Shown here piece after piece: positions 8,226 to 15,768 of a DNA stretch of 64,000 bases (positions within the stretch are counted from its first letter, which is position 1; every line of letters starts with the position of its first letter). Under the pieces are notes generated by a model. The model was not told the origin of the DNA, searched no databases, and was given only the letters and a program-made list of their open reading frames with translations. The position numbers and the translations under genes were made by a program. This DNA comes from Curtobacterium sp. MCBD17_032 (GTDB lineage Bacteria > Actinomycetota > Actinomycetes > Actinomycetales > Microbacteriaceae), in assembly GCF_003234855.1 (NCBI RefSeq), contig NZ_QKTO01000003.1:372001-436000 (forward strand), in the 5' to 3' direction.

Positions 8226-9454
8226 GCCGGCTGGGCACCGTCGTCCGGTTCGAGTTCGTCCGGGCGGTCAAGAAGCCGGCGTTCTGGATCGGCACGCTCG
8301 CGCTCCCCCTCGTCGTCGTCGTGGTCTCGCTGCTCGTCGGGATCGGACAGGCCGCGGGCACCGACTCGGCCGTCTCGAGCGGCTCGGCGGCGAAGACGCC
8401 GTTCCACTACGTCGACCACTCCGGACTGGTGTCGGAGCGGATCGCGGCGAAGTGGGGCGGGTCGCCGTCGGAGGACCCGGCGGCCGACCGCGCCGCCGTG
8501 CGCTCCGGGCACCTCGACGCGTTCATCGAGTTCCCCGCGGAGCCGTCCGGGTCCGCGGTCACCGTCCTGGGCGCCGACCGCGGCCTGTTCGCGAACAACG
8601 GCTACGCGGCGCTCGCGGAACGGGTGCTCGGACAGAGCGTCGCCGCCGGCGTGGACGACGCCGAGGCGGTCCGCATCCTCCGGTCGCCGCCGACCACCGA
8701 CGTCACGACCTACGTCGACGGTCGCGTCGCGCCGGGCTGGCTGTCGGTCGTGCCGCCCCTGCTCTACGTCGCCGCGTTCTTCGGGCTCGTGGTCCTGCTC
8801 GCCGCCCGGATGGTGACCGTCGTGGTGGAGGAGAAGGAGAACCGGATCTCCGAGATGATCCTCACCACCGTCACGGCCGGCACCCTCATCCGCGGCAAGG
8901 TCGTCGCGATGCTGCTGGTCGGACTCGTGCAGGTCGGCGTGTTCCTGGTGCCGGGGTTGGTGTCACTGGCCGTGGTGCTGCCGCTCGTCGCCGGACGGGT
9001 CGGCCCCCTCGCGGTCGACCCGTGGCGTATGGTCGCCGGGGCGCTGCTCCTGGTCGGCGGGGTGCTGCTGGCCTCTGCGCTGTTCGTCGCCGTCGGCGCG
9101 GCGGTCCCCACGATCAAGGACGCCTCGACCCTGCAGTCCGCGGCGCTGTTCGCGGTCATCATCCCGCTGTACGCCGCGTTCTTCGTCACGACGACCCCGT
9201 CGTCGCCGGTCGCCGCGTTCTTCACGTACTTCCCGACGTTCACCCCGGTCACGGCGATGGTGCGGAACGCGGTCGGGTCGCTCTCGGTCCTCGAGACGGT
9301 GGTGTGCGTCGTCGAGGTGTTCGTCGTCGCGGCGCTGCTGCTCTGGTTCGCCGAGTACCTGTTCCGGCACTCGGTCGCGCAGTACGGCTCGAAGGTGACG
9401 CTCCGGCAGATCGCCGCGTGGCGCCGGACGGGGTCGGTGCCGCGCTCCCGGTGA
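8222..9454 (+). CDS. ABC-2 type exporter permease (NatB-like)
   Basis: A 410-residue membrane protein coupled to the ATPase by a GTGA overlap. The first membrane segment is near residue 20 (ALPLVVVVVSLLVGI). A large extracytoplasmic domain of about 160 residues follows, then five or so membrane segments. The conserved VVEEKENRISEMILTTV motif after the second membrane helix is characteristic of NatB/ABC-2 permeases. Together the two genes form a complete two-gene exporter with no regulator next to it. Confidence 0.88.
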   Translation: MSRLGTVVRFEFVRAVKKPAFWIGTLALPLVVVVVSLLVGIGQAAGTDSAVSSGSAAKTPFHYVDHSGLVSERIAAKWGGSPSEDPAADRAAVRSGHLDAFIEFPAEPSGSAVTVLGADRGLFANNGYAALAERVLGQSVAAGVDDAEAVRILRSPPTTDVTTYVDGRVAPGWLSVVPPLLYVAAFFGLVVLLAARMVTVVVEEKENRISEMILTTVTAGTLIRGKVVAMLLVGLVQVGVFLVPGLVSLAVVLPLVAGRVGPLAVDPWRMVAGALLLVGGVLLASALFVAVGAAVPTIKDASTLQSAALFAVIIPLYAAFFVTTTPSSPVAAFFTYFPTFTPVTAMVRNAVGSLSVLETVVCVVEVFVVAALLLWFAEYLFRHSVAQYGSKVTLRQIAAWRRTGSVPRSR

Positions 9455-9491
9455 CGGGCCGCCCGTGGTGGACGGGCCACGGGCCCCCGTC
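9453..9491. terminator. Convergent-gene hairpin terminator
   Basis: GACGGG (9453-9458) and CCCGTGG (9462-9468) pair with CCACGGG (9477-9483) and CCCGTC (9486-9491), with a small internal loop. It sits between the convergent exporter permease and pnuC and can serve both strands. Confidence 0.65.
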
Positions 9492-9493
9492 GG

Positions 9494-10159
9494 TCAGCCG
9501 ACGGTGACGGGTGCCGCCGACGGCCGGCGGCGCTGCTGCATCCAGACGAAGAAGCCGGCCAGCGTGAACGCGCCGTAGACGACGTACATGAGGCCCGAGG
9601 CGTAGTAGCCGGCCGAGAACAGCAGCGGGACGCCCACCAGGTCGACGGCCACCCAGACGAGCCAGAACTCCACCCACCCCTTCGCCATGCCGTAGGTGGC
9701 CAGGAGCGACCCGACGAAGATCCAGGCGTCGCTCCACACCGGCTCGTAGGACCCGAGCGCGCGGAACACCGGGGTCAGCAGCGCGGTACCGCCGACCAAC
9801 CCGAGGACGAGCAGCGCGCGGGACCGCCACGACGCCCAGTGCGGCTCGAGCACCCTCGCGGTGTCGTCCGACCGGTGCGTCCACCGGTACCAGCCGTAGA
9901 CGCTCACCAGGATGAACATCACCTGGCGGCCGGCCTGGCCGAGCAGGTTGACGGGGTTGGGCGTGTCGAACAGCGCCCCCATGAAGACGGTGAACAGCAG
10001 GGCGTTGCCGGCGATGCCGACGGGCCAGGCCCACACCCGGCGCCGCATGCCACCGAGGGCGCTGAGCAGACCGAACGCGTTCCCGATCACCTCGCGCCAC
10101 AGCACCGTCTGGTCGCCGATGACGAGGTGCGCTTCGAACAACCACCGCACGAAGCCCAT
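9494..10159 (-). CDS. pnuC: Nicotinamide mononucleotide / nicotinamide riboside transporter PnuC
   Basis: A 221-residue membrane protein of the PnuC (SWEET-like) family. About seven hydrophobic segments are visible. Family landmarks are NPVNLLGQAG, YGWYRW, AKGWVEFWLVWVAVDLVGVPL and GLYYVVYGAF-like MYVVYGAF near the end. It facilitates uptake of an NAD precursor that is trapped by phosphorylation inside the cell. The ATG at 10157-10159 was chosen over a start 37 codons upstream, because GAGGAGGGTCAC lies just ahead of it and the upstream extension has no family character. No nadR/nrtR gene is adjacent. Confidence 0.9.
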   Translation of the reverse strand: MGFVRWLFEAHLVIGDQTVLWREVIGNAFGLLSALGGMRRRVWAWPVGIAGNALLFTVFMGALFDTPNPVNLLGQAGRQVMFILVSVYGWYRWTHRSDDTARVLEPHWASWRSRALLVLGLVGGTALLTPVFRALGSYEPVWSDAWIFVGSLLATYGMAKGWVEFWLVWVAVDLVGVPLLFSAGYYASGLMYVVYGAFTLAGFFVWMQQRRRPSAAPVTVG

Positions 10160-10473
10160 GTGACCCTCCTCGATCCGGTCGATGCAACTGCAACCACCTG
10201 ACGAGCATTCCACGGCCGACGCGCGCGGCGGGAGCACCGCCCCCGAACTGGGGAGGAGGCAAGCGGACATCGGCCTGTCCGCACAATGGGGGACCGGGTA
10301 CCGTCAGCGACAGGACGACCGCGTCCGAGTTTCCCTCACTCCTGGGCACCGGTCGTCCTCCGGCACCGGTCAGCCGCGGCCCCTGCACGCAGGGGTCGGT
10401 GACAGCCGTCCCGTCGGGCTCTCCCGAAGTCCAAGACGCCAACAGCGCTGCCCTGCGCAGGAACGGAACAACC
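10160..10473. other. Intergenic region with structured leader of the SipW-type operon
   Basis: This 314-bp gap separates divergent pnuC and the first SipW-type substrate gene. On the plus strand a 10-bp perfect stem joins 10312-10321 and 10350-10359 around a 28-nt loop. A short CCCCTGC/GCAGGGG hairpin lies at 10379-10394. No known riboswitch consensus was recognised. Promoter elements are not clear; TACCGT near 10299 is a possible -10. Confidence 0.4.
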
Positions 10474-11034
10474 ATGCACAAGATCGTGACCGGCACCATC
10501 GCGAGCGCCGCCGGCGTCGCACTCCTCCTCGGCGGAGCCGGCTCCTTCGCCCTCTGGAACGCGAGCGCCAGCACCGCCGCGACGGCCGTCAGCTCCGGCA
10601 CCCTCACGCTGCAGGCCGCGGACGACGGGACGTGGACGGACATCACGAACGGTCGCGCGGACACGATCGACCCCGCATCGGTGCTGATGGTCCCCGGCAA
10701 CACCTACCGCTTCACGCAGACCCTCGTGGTCGAGGCCACCGGCGACGACCTCAGCGCGGAACTCACCTACGCGCAGCAGAGCATCACCGGCGACCCCGGG
10801 CTCGTCGCCGCGACCGAGAAGACCCTCGCGGTCACCTCGTCGACCGCCGCGATCGCGCCGACGGCCGACGACACGGTCTTCACGGTCTCGCCCGGCGCGG
10901 GCTCGTCGACGGTCACGGTGACCTTCACCATCGCCCTGCCCGAGTCGGCCACGACGGGCAAGGACGGCACCGTCGACGTCGGCGCCCTCACGTTCACGCT
11001 CACGCAGACCGCGATCGGCTCGGAGCGGTCCTGA
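10474..11034 (+). CDS. SipW-dependent-type signal peptide protein 1
   Basis: A 186-residue secreted protein. The leader has HKIV, a hydrophobic stretch (ASAAGVALLLGGAGSFALW) and the motif SFALWNASAS, the signature of the alternate signal peptides cleaved by SipW-type peptidases. The mature part is a Thr/Ser/Ala-rich beta-sandwich-like domain related in style to TasA/camelysin proteins. It is the first of three such proteins before a dedicated signal peptidase gene. It may be a surface or matrix component (inference). The ATG was chosen so that translation begins at the signal peptide. Confidence 0.78.
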   Translation: MHKIVTGTIASAAGVALLLGGAGSFALWNASASTAATAVSSGTLTLQAADDGTWTDITNGRADTIDPASVLMVPGNTYRFTQTLVVEATGDDLSAELTYAQQSITGDPGLVAATEKTLAVTSSTAAIAPTADDTVFTVSPGAGSSTVTVTFTIALPESATTGKDGTVDVGALTFTLTQTAIGSERS

Positions 11035-11138
11035 CCGGCTGACCGCCTGACCGCCCGCGGACGACGGGGTCGGATCCCTCCGTCGTCCCGACCACCACAG
11101 GACCACGACGAGGACCACGACGTCCGAGGGGGACGACC

Positions 11139-11732
11139 ATGACGACGACCAGACCGACGCAGGGACGCCACCGCGCACCGCGACGGCGGCGCTGGGCGTG
11201 GCCGGTCGCGCTGGTGCTCGTCGGGGCGGTCGCGATCGCGGTCGCCGGCGGTGGCAGCACCTACGCCCTCTGGAACAGCAGCACCACCACGGACGGTGCA
11301 CAGGTCCGGTCGGGCACCGCCAGCCTCGTCGTCAGCTCCCTCACGGCCATGAACACAGCAGCTCTGGCGCCGGGGACGAGCACGACCGGTACCTTCTCCG
11401 TCCGGAACGCCGGCACCGTCCCGCTGTCCGTCCGGTTGGCGACGACGACCACGGAGGTCGCGTACGCGTCCGTCCCCGCCGCTGCCGTCCTCGACGAGCT
11501 CACGCTCCGGCTCGCCCCCGTCGCACGGGCCTCCGACTGCCGTCCGGGTCTCGGCGGGTACGCGGCCCGTCCCGCTGCCTTCGACACCGGCAGCGGCTAC
11601 TACACGCTCCCGGTGGGCGTCCGGGCCACCGCCTGTCTCGAGATGGTGCTCGACGCCGACGCCCCGCAGTCCGTCTCCGGCGCGGTCACCGACTTCACCG
11701 TGACGGTGACCGGCACCCAGGTCGCACCGTGA
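11139..11732 (+). CDS. SipW-dependent-type signal peptide protein 2
   Basis: A 197-residue protein with a basic N-terminus (RHRAPRRRRW), one hydrophobic segment (PVALVLVGAVAIAVAGG) and the SipW-type motif STYALWNSSTTT at about residues 40-51. The mature domain is beta-rich, with TGTFSVRNAGTVPLSVRL resembling the repeat core of TasA-like proteins, and has two cysteines that could form a disulfide. It lies between substrates 1 and 3, and its stop overlaps the next start (GTGA). Confidence 0.75.
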   Translation: MTTTRPTQGRHRAPRRRRWAWPVALVLVGAVAIAVAGGGSTYALWNSSTTTDGAQVRSGTASLVVSSLTAMNTAALAPGTSTTGTFSVRNAGTVPLSVRLATTTTEVAYASVPAAAVLDELTLRLAPVARASDCRPGLGGYAARPAAFDTGSGYYTLPVGVRATACLEMVLDADAPQSVSGAVTDFTVTVTGTQVAP

Positions 11733-12619
11733 CGGGACGTCTCCGCGGCCTCCTCGTCCTCGTCCTCGTCGGGGTCCTCGTCGGCAGCACGTCATCGGCG
11801 GCGTGGGCGCTCTGGACGGCGACGGGGAGCACCCGGTCCAGCGTCACGAACGGCAAGGTCTCGGCCGCCATCTCGGGCACCGAGGCGATCACGACGACCT
11901 ACTCGACGACCTCCCGCTCGGTCACCCGCCCGGTCACGCTCGAGAACGCGGGGAACATCCCCGGGACCACCGCGACCAGGACGGTCGTCGCCGGCGGCTC
12001 CACACCGCTCGCACAGGCCGTCGACGTCGCGGCGTGGCCCGTCGCCGCCCCGGCCGACTGCACGGCCGACGCCCCGGTCGGCCCCGGCGCCGTCCGCGGT
12101 ACCTGGGCGGCCCTGCCGAGCCTGCGGTCCCCGCTGCCTGCGGGAGCGTCAGCGGTGTGGTGCGTCCGCTCGGTCGTCACGGCGAGTGCCCCGACGAACG
12201 CGACGACGGACGTCCACGTCGTCCTGACGACGTCGAACGCGACCTGGGTGTCGGACACCGTCTGGGGCGGGTTCTACCTCAACACCGGGACCGACCTGCC
12301 GACGTTCACCTGCGCGGACGAGGCGTCCGACCACAACTACGTCGAACTGCGCTGGGCGCAGGGAGGTCGCCCTGAGGACACCCGGTACGCCGCCTTCGTC
12401 GGTGACCGGCAGGTCGGGGACGCCCAGCCCGGCCGCTACGGACGGATCACCCTCGCTCCCGAGCAGGTCACCCCGAGCGCCGGGGGCGCCACCACGGTCG
12501 TCGTCGACATCCGTCCCCTGGACGCCGACGGACGCCCCACGACCGACGTGGCCGGCAGTGGCCCGGTCACCCTGTTCACGAAACCGGACGCCGGCCCCGC
12601 CATCCGGTGCGGCGCATGA
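11729..12619 (+). CDS. SipW-dependent-type signal peptide protein 3
   Basis: A 296-residue secreted protein starting at GTG in a GTGA overlap with the previous gene. The leader LRGLLVLVLVGVLVGSTSSAAWALWTATGS has the same ALW(T/N) motif at the cleavage region. The first mature domain repeats the beta-sandwich theme (VTLENAGNIPGTTATRTV). The C-terminal 100 residues (from FTCADEASDHNYVELRW) look like a separate domain. It has no LPXTG sorting signal. It is translationally coupled to the signal peptidase gene downstream. Confidence 0.75.
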   Translation: MTGRLRGLLVLVLVGVLVGSTSSAAWALWTATGSTRSSVTNGKVSAAISGTEAITTTYSTTSRSVTRPVTLENAGNIPGTTATRTVVAGGSTPLAQAVDVAAWPVAAPADCTADAPVGPGAVRGTWAALPSLRSPLPAGASAVWCVRSVVTASAPTNATTDVHVVLTTSNATWVSDTVWGGFYLNTGTDLPTFTCADEASDHNYVELRWAQGGRPEDTRYAAFVGDRQVGDAQPGRYGRITLAPEQVTPSAGGATTVVVDIRPLDADGRPTTDVAGSGPVTLFTKPDAGPAIRCGA

Positions 12620-13311
12620 CCGCGATCAGCAGCGGCACCCGGTCGGGAGGCGCGGCACGACCCCGCCACGCCGCCCGGCCCGTCGTCCGACGCGTCCCGA
12701 CCGGGCTGCCGGCGGTCCTCCGCGCGGTCGGACTCGGGCTGAGCACCGGCCTGGTCCTGCTCGTGGCGGCACTGGCCGTCGTGCTCGTCGTGCTGCCGAA
12801 GGCCACCGGCTCGGTGCCGCTCTCCGTCCTGACGCAGTCGATGGAGCCGACCCTGCCGCCGGGGACACTCGTGGTCGTCCGGCCGGTGGCACCCGAGGAC
12901 ATCCGCGTCGGGGACGTCGTCACCTACCAGATCGTCTCGGGTCGACCCGAGGTGGTCACGCACCGGGTCGTCGCGATCGGGGCGTCCTCGGACGGCACCC
13001 GGACGTTCGTGTTCCGCGGTGACGCGAACGCCGCGGTCGATCCCGACCCGGTGATCCCGGCACAGGTCCGCGGCGAGGTCTGGTACAGCGTGCCGGGGCT
13101 CGGCGCGGTCAACCAGGTGGTCAACGGGTCACGGACGTGGTTGCTGCCGACGCTCGCCGGCGCACTGCTCGCCTACGGCCTCGTCATGACCGCCACCGGG
13201 ACGGTGTCCGCGATGCGGCGCCGGCGGCGGCGGGCGGAACGACGCCGGACGGGCCGCGACCACGTCGCCCGCGACGGTCACGACACCGGGACGGCCTCCC
13301 GGGCGGGGTGA
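12616..13311 (+). CDS. Signal peptidase I, SipW/ER type (Ser-His dyad)
   Basis: A 231-residue membrane peptidase. After the transmembrane segment (LGLSTGLVLLVAALAVVLVV) comes the catalytic serine in TQSMEPTL (Ser75 if ATG 12616 is used). Where LepB enzymes carry lysine, this protein has histidine in VVTHRVVAIG (His116), the hallmark of the SipW/ER class. A second membrane segment near residue 185 and a long basic tail follow. The ATG at 12616 forms an ATGA overlap with substrate 3; a GTG at 12607 is possible. It probably processes the three preceding proteins. Confidence 0.85.
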   Translation: MTAISSGTRSGGAARPRHAARPVVRRVPTGLPAVLRAVGLGLSTGLVLLVAALAVVLVVLPKATGSVPLSVLTQSMEPTLPPGTLVVVRPVAPEDIRVGDVVTYQIVSGRPEVVTHRVVAIGASSDGTRTFVFRGDANAAVDPDPVIPAQVRGEVWYSVPGLGAVNQVVNGSRTWLLPTLAGALLAYGLVMTATGTVSAMRRRRRRAERRRTGRDHVARDGHDTGTASRAG

Positions 13312-14828
13312 CCGGCCTCCGCGAGCGCGGCCTGTGCGTCCCGGAAGGACGAGTACGGCACGTGCACGCCGCGGACGTCCCGGTAGTCGGTCAGGCCCGG
13401 ACCGGCCCAGTACACGACGCCGTCCTCCCCCACCGCGGCGAGGGCGTGGCGGACGGCCTGCGCCGGGTCGGCCAGTTCCACGACGCTCGCCGTCCCTCCG
13501 GACCGCCGCGCGCCGTCGAGGACCGCCGCCCGGATGACGTCCGGGTCCTCGAACCTCGGGTGGTGGTCCGCGACGACGACGACGTCCGCCATCGTCGCCG
13601 CGACGGCGCCCATCGGGCCGCGCTTGCTCGGGTCGCGGTCGCCGTCCGCGCCGAGGACGATCGCCACCGGCCCGGCGGTGAAGGCCCGGATCGCCGCGAG
13701 GCTCTTCGCGAAGGCGTCCGGGGTGTGGGCGAAGTCGACGAACACACGCGGGCCCGTCGCGGCGGACGCGTCGGCCATGCGACCCGGGACGACGACGTCG
13801 AGCGTCCCGTCGACCGCACCGACCAGCTCGTCTGCCCCGAGGCCACCGGCACGCAGCATCGCGACCGCCAGCCCGACGTCCGCCGCCATGTGCCGTCCGA
13901 GCAGCGGGACCGCGGTCGTCACGTGCACGCCCGGTCCGTCGATCCGGAAGCGGGTGCCGTCGGGGCGCTGCTCCAGGACCGTCACCCGCCAGTCCGCCGC
14001 CGTGTCCGGGTCGCTCGTGACCGTCTCGACCGGGATGCCGCTCGCCCGGACCACGGCCCGACCGGCGGCCGAGTCGAGGGACACGACGCCGCGTCCGGCC
14101 CGGTCCGGCTGGAACAGCTGCACCTTGGCGCGGAGGTAGTCGTCCATGTCCGCGTAGTCGTCGAGGTGGTCGTGGCTGAGGTTCGTGAAGCCGGCGACGT
14201 CGAACCACACGCCGTCGACCCGGTGGCGGGTCAGTCCCTGCGCGCTGACCTCGATCGCGGCCCCCTCGACGTGGCGTTCGCGGGCGCGCGCGAGGAACGC
14301 GTGGAGTTCCGTGGCCTCCGGCGTCGTCAACCGGCTCGCCACGACCTCGTCGGCGATGCGGCGTTCGGCGGTGGAGGTCATGGCGGTCGTCCACCCGAGC
14401 CGCCGCATGACCGCGTCGAGGACCGACACCGTGGTGGTCTTGCCGTTGGTGCCGGTGACGCCGAACAGCGGGAAGCCGGGGTCGGCGCTGCCCGAGACCA
14501 CCCGTGCGACCGCACCGAGGACCGCGCGTGGATCCGGGACGACCACGGTCGGCAACCCCGCGAGCGCAGCGTCCCGCGCCCCGGCGTCGTCGGTGAGGAC
14601 CGCAACCGCTCCGGCAGCCCGGGCCGCGTGGACGTGACGCGAACCGTGGGCACGACGACCGGGCACCGCGACGAAGAGCCATCCGGGTCGGAGGTCCTCG
14701 GTGGCGACCGCGACGCCCGTGACGGCGGTCTGTGCGGCGGCAGCGCTCAGTGGTCCCGCTCCGGCCGCCGCGGCGACCTCGCCGAGCGCGACCGGTCGGG
14801 GGTGCTGGGGATCGAAGGCGTGCGGCAC
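13278..14828 (-). CDS. MurE-like Mur ligase (UDP-MurNAc-tripeptide synthetase family)
   Basis: A 516-residue ATP-dependent amide ligase. The ATP-binding loop is GVTGTNGKTTT. The central domain has the carbamylated-lysine region DYLRAKVQLF, and the C-terminal domain opens with RVFVDFAHTPDAFAKSL, all typical of MurE. The amino-acid-specificity motif is DHHPRFEDP rather than the DNPR of meso-diaminopimelate enzymes, so the amino acid added at position 3 is probably different. It lies alone, away from any dcw cluster, and converges on the signal peptidase gene with a 34-bp tail overlap. The GTG start follows GAGGAGGAC. Confidence 0.85.
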   Translation of the reverse strand: MPHAFDPQHPRPVALGEVAAAAGAGPLSAAAAQTAVTGVAVATEDLRPGWLFVAVPGRRAHGSRHVHAARAAGAVAVLTDDAGARDAALAGLPTVVVPDPRAVLGAVARVVSGSADPGFPLFGVTGTNGKTTTVSVLDAVMRRLGWTTAMTSTAERRIADEVVASRLTTPEATELHAFLARARERHVEGAAIEVSAQGLTRHRVDGVWFDVAGFTNLSHDHLDDYADMDDYLRAKVQLFQPDRAGRGVVSLDSAAGRAVVRASGIPVETVTSDPDTAADWRVTVLEQRPDGTRFRIDGPGVHVTTAVPLLGRHMAADVGLAVAMLRAGGLGADELVGAVDGTLDVVVPGRMADASAATGPRVFVDFAHTPDAFAKSLAAIRAFTAGPVAIVLGADGDRDPSKRGPMGAVAATMADVVVVADHHPRFEDPDVIRAAVLDGARRSGGTASVVELADPAQAVRHALAAVGEDGVVYWAGPGLTDYRDVRGVHVPYSSFRDAQAALAEAGHPAREAVPVS

Positions 14829-15077
14829 GGTGTCCTCCTCGCACGGGCGGCGGTCGTCGGGGTCGACGGGCGTCGGTACGACGGACGTCGTGGTGGCGGT
14901 GGCCAGGGTGCTCACCGCCGGGTCCCGTCGCCGGTGGCACGTCGGCTGCGACGGCTCGGGACGAGGACAGGTCATCAGTGAACACCCGGGAGACCGAGCG
15001 GGGACACAGCCGGCCGTACCCCGACCGGGCGTCGGGCTCCGAGTCGTCCGGGCTCCGGGCCGTCTAGGCTCTGGCGC

Positions 15078-15605
15078 GTGACGGACGGGGTGGAGCGGGC
15101 GCGCGTGCTGCTCGCGGGAGCAGCAGACCGCCTCGGCGCGGCCGGCACCCGGGACGAGGCGCTCGGGGAGTACGTCGAGCCGAAGCCGGTGCTCGGGATC
15201 CGGCGCGACCCGACCATCCGGTCCCTCGGCCGGGTCTGGCGCGTCGGGGCGCTGCTGCTCGGGTCGTCGCCCGAGACCGCAGGACGGGTCTGGGCGACCG
15301 GGTCCATCACCCGGGTGACCGAGGCTGGCCGGTCGCAGTTCGTGTCGGTGTCCGCCGAGGTCCGTCGCGCCTACCGGGCCGCCGCGGCCAAGGGGCACTT
15401 CGCCCCCGGTGACACCGTGAACCACGGAGCGACGCCGATCCCCCTCGACGACTCCCTGGTCGACGCCAGCGGCACGCTCTTCGTGCGGGACGGCGCGCCC
15501 CGCGTCCGCTGGTCGGCGACGGCCGGTACCGACGTGCCGCTCGCCGACTACCTCGACGACCGCGTCGCGCTGCTCGTCGACCCGCCGCCCGGCGCGACCG
15601 ACTGA
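15078..15605 (+). CDS. Conserved hypothetical protein
   Basis: A 175-residue soluble protein that I cannot assign to a family. Recognisable parts are EYVEPKPVLGIRRDPTIRSLGRVWRVGALLL near the N-terminus and TVNHGATPIPLDDS in the middle; there is no signal peptide or membrane segment. It starts at GTG and is divergent from the MurE-like gene across 249 bp. A run of 14-bp tandem repeats begins 10 bp after its stop codon. Confidence 0.6.
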   Translation: MTDGVERARVLLAGAADRLGAAGTRDEALGEYVEPKPVLGIRRDPTIRSLGRVWRVGALLLGSSPETAGRVWATGSITRVTEAGRSQFVSVSAEVRRAYRAAAAKGHFAPGDTVNHGATPIPLDDSLVDASGTLFVRDGAPRVRWSATAGTDVPLADYLDDRVALLVDPPPGATD

Positions 15606-15614
15606 CCGGCGCCT

Positions 15615-15698
15615 GACCCGACGGCACCGACCCGACGGCACCGACCCGACGGCACCGACCCGACGGCACCGGACCGACGGCACCGGACCCGACGAACC
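15615..15698. repeat. 14-bp tandem repeat, six units
   Basis: Four exact copies of GACCCGACGGCACC (15615-15670) are followed by two diverged copies (15671-15698). The array is non-coding, between a hypothetical gene and the photolyase pseudogene. The exact copies suggest recent slippage expansion. Confidence 0.9.
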
Positions 15699-15768
15699 GG
15701 TTCGCCGGTGCGGCCGACGAGGGGAACGCGGGCGACCGGTGTCGGGTGTCCCGCGTAGCGTCCGCGAG

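Noticed and set aside
9494-10270. A longer PnuC start at 10270
   Set aside because: The extra 37 residues contain no family sequence, and a strong ribosome site precedes the ATG at 10159.
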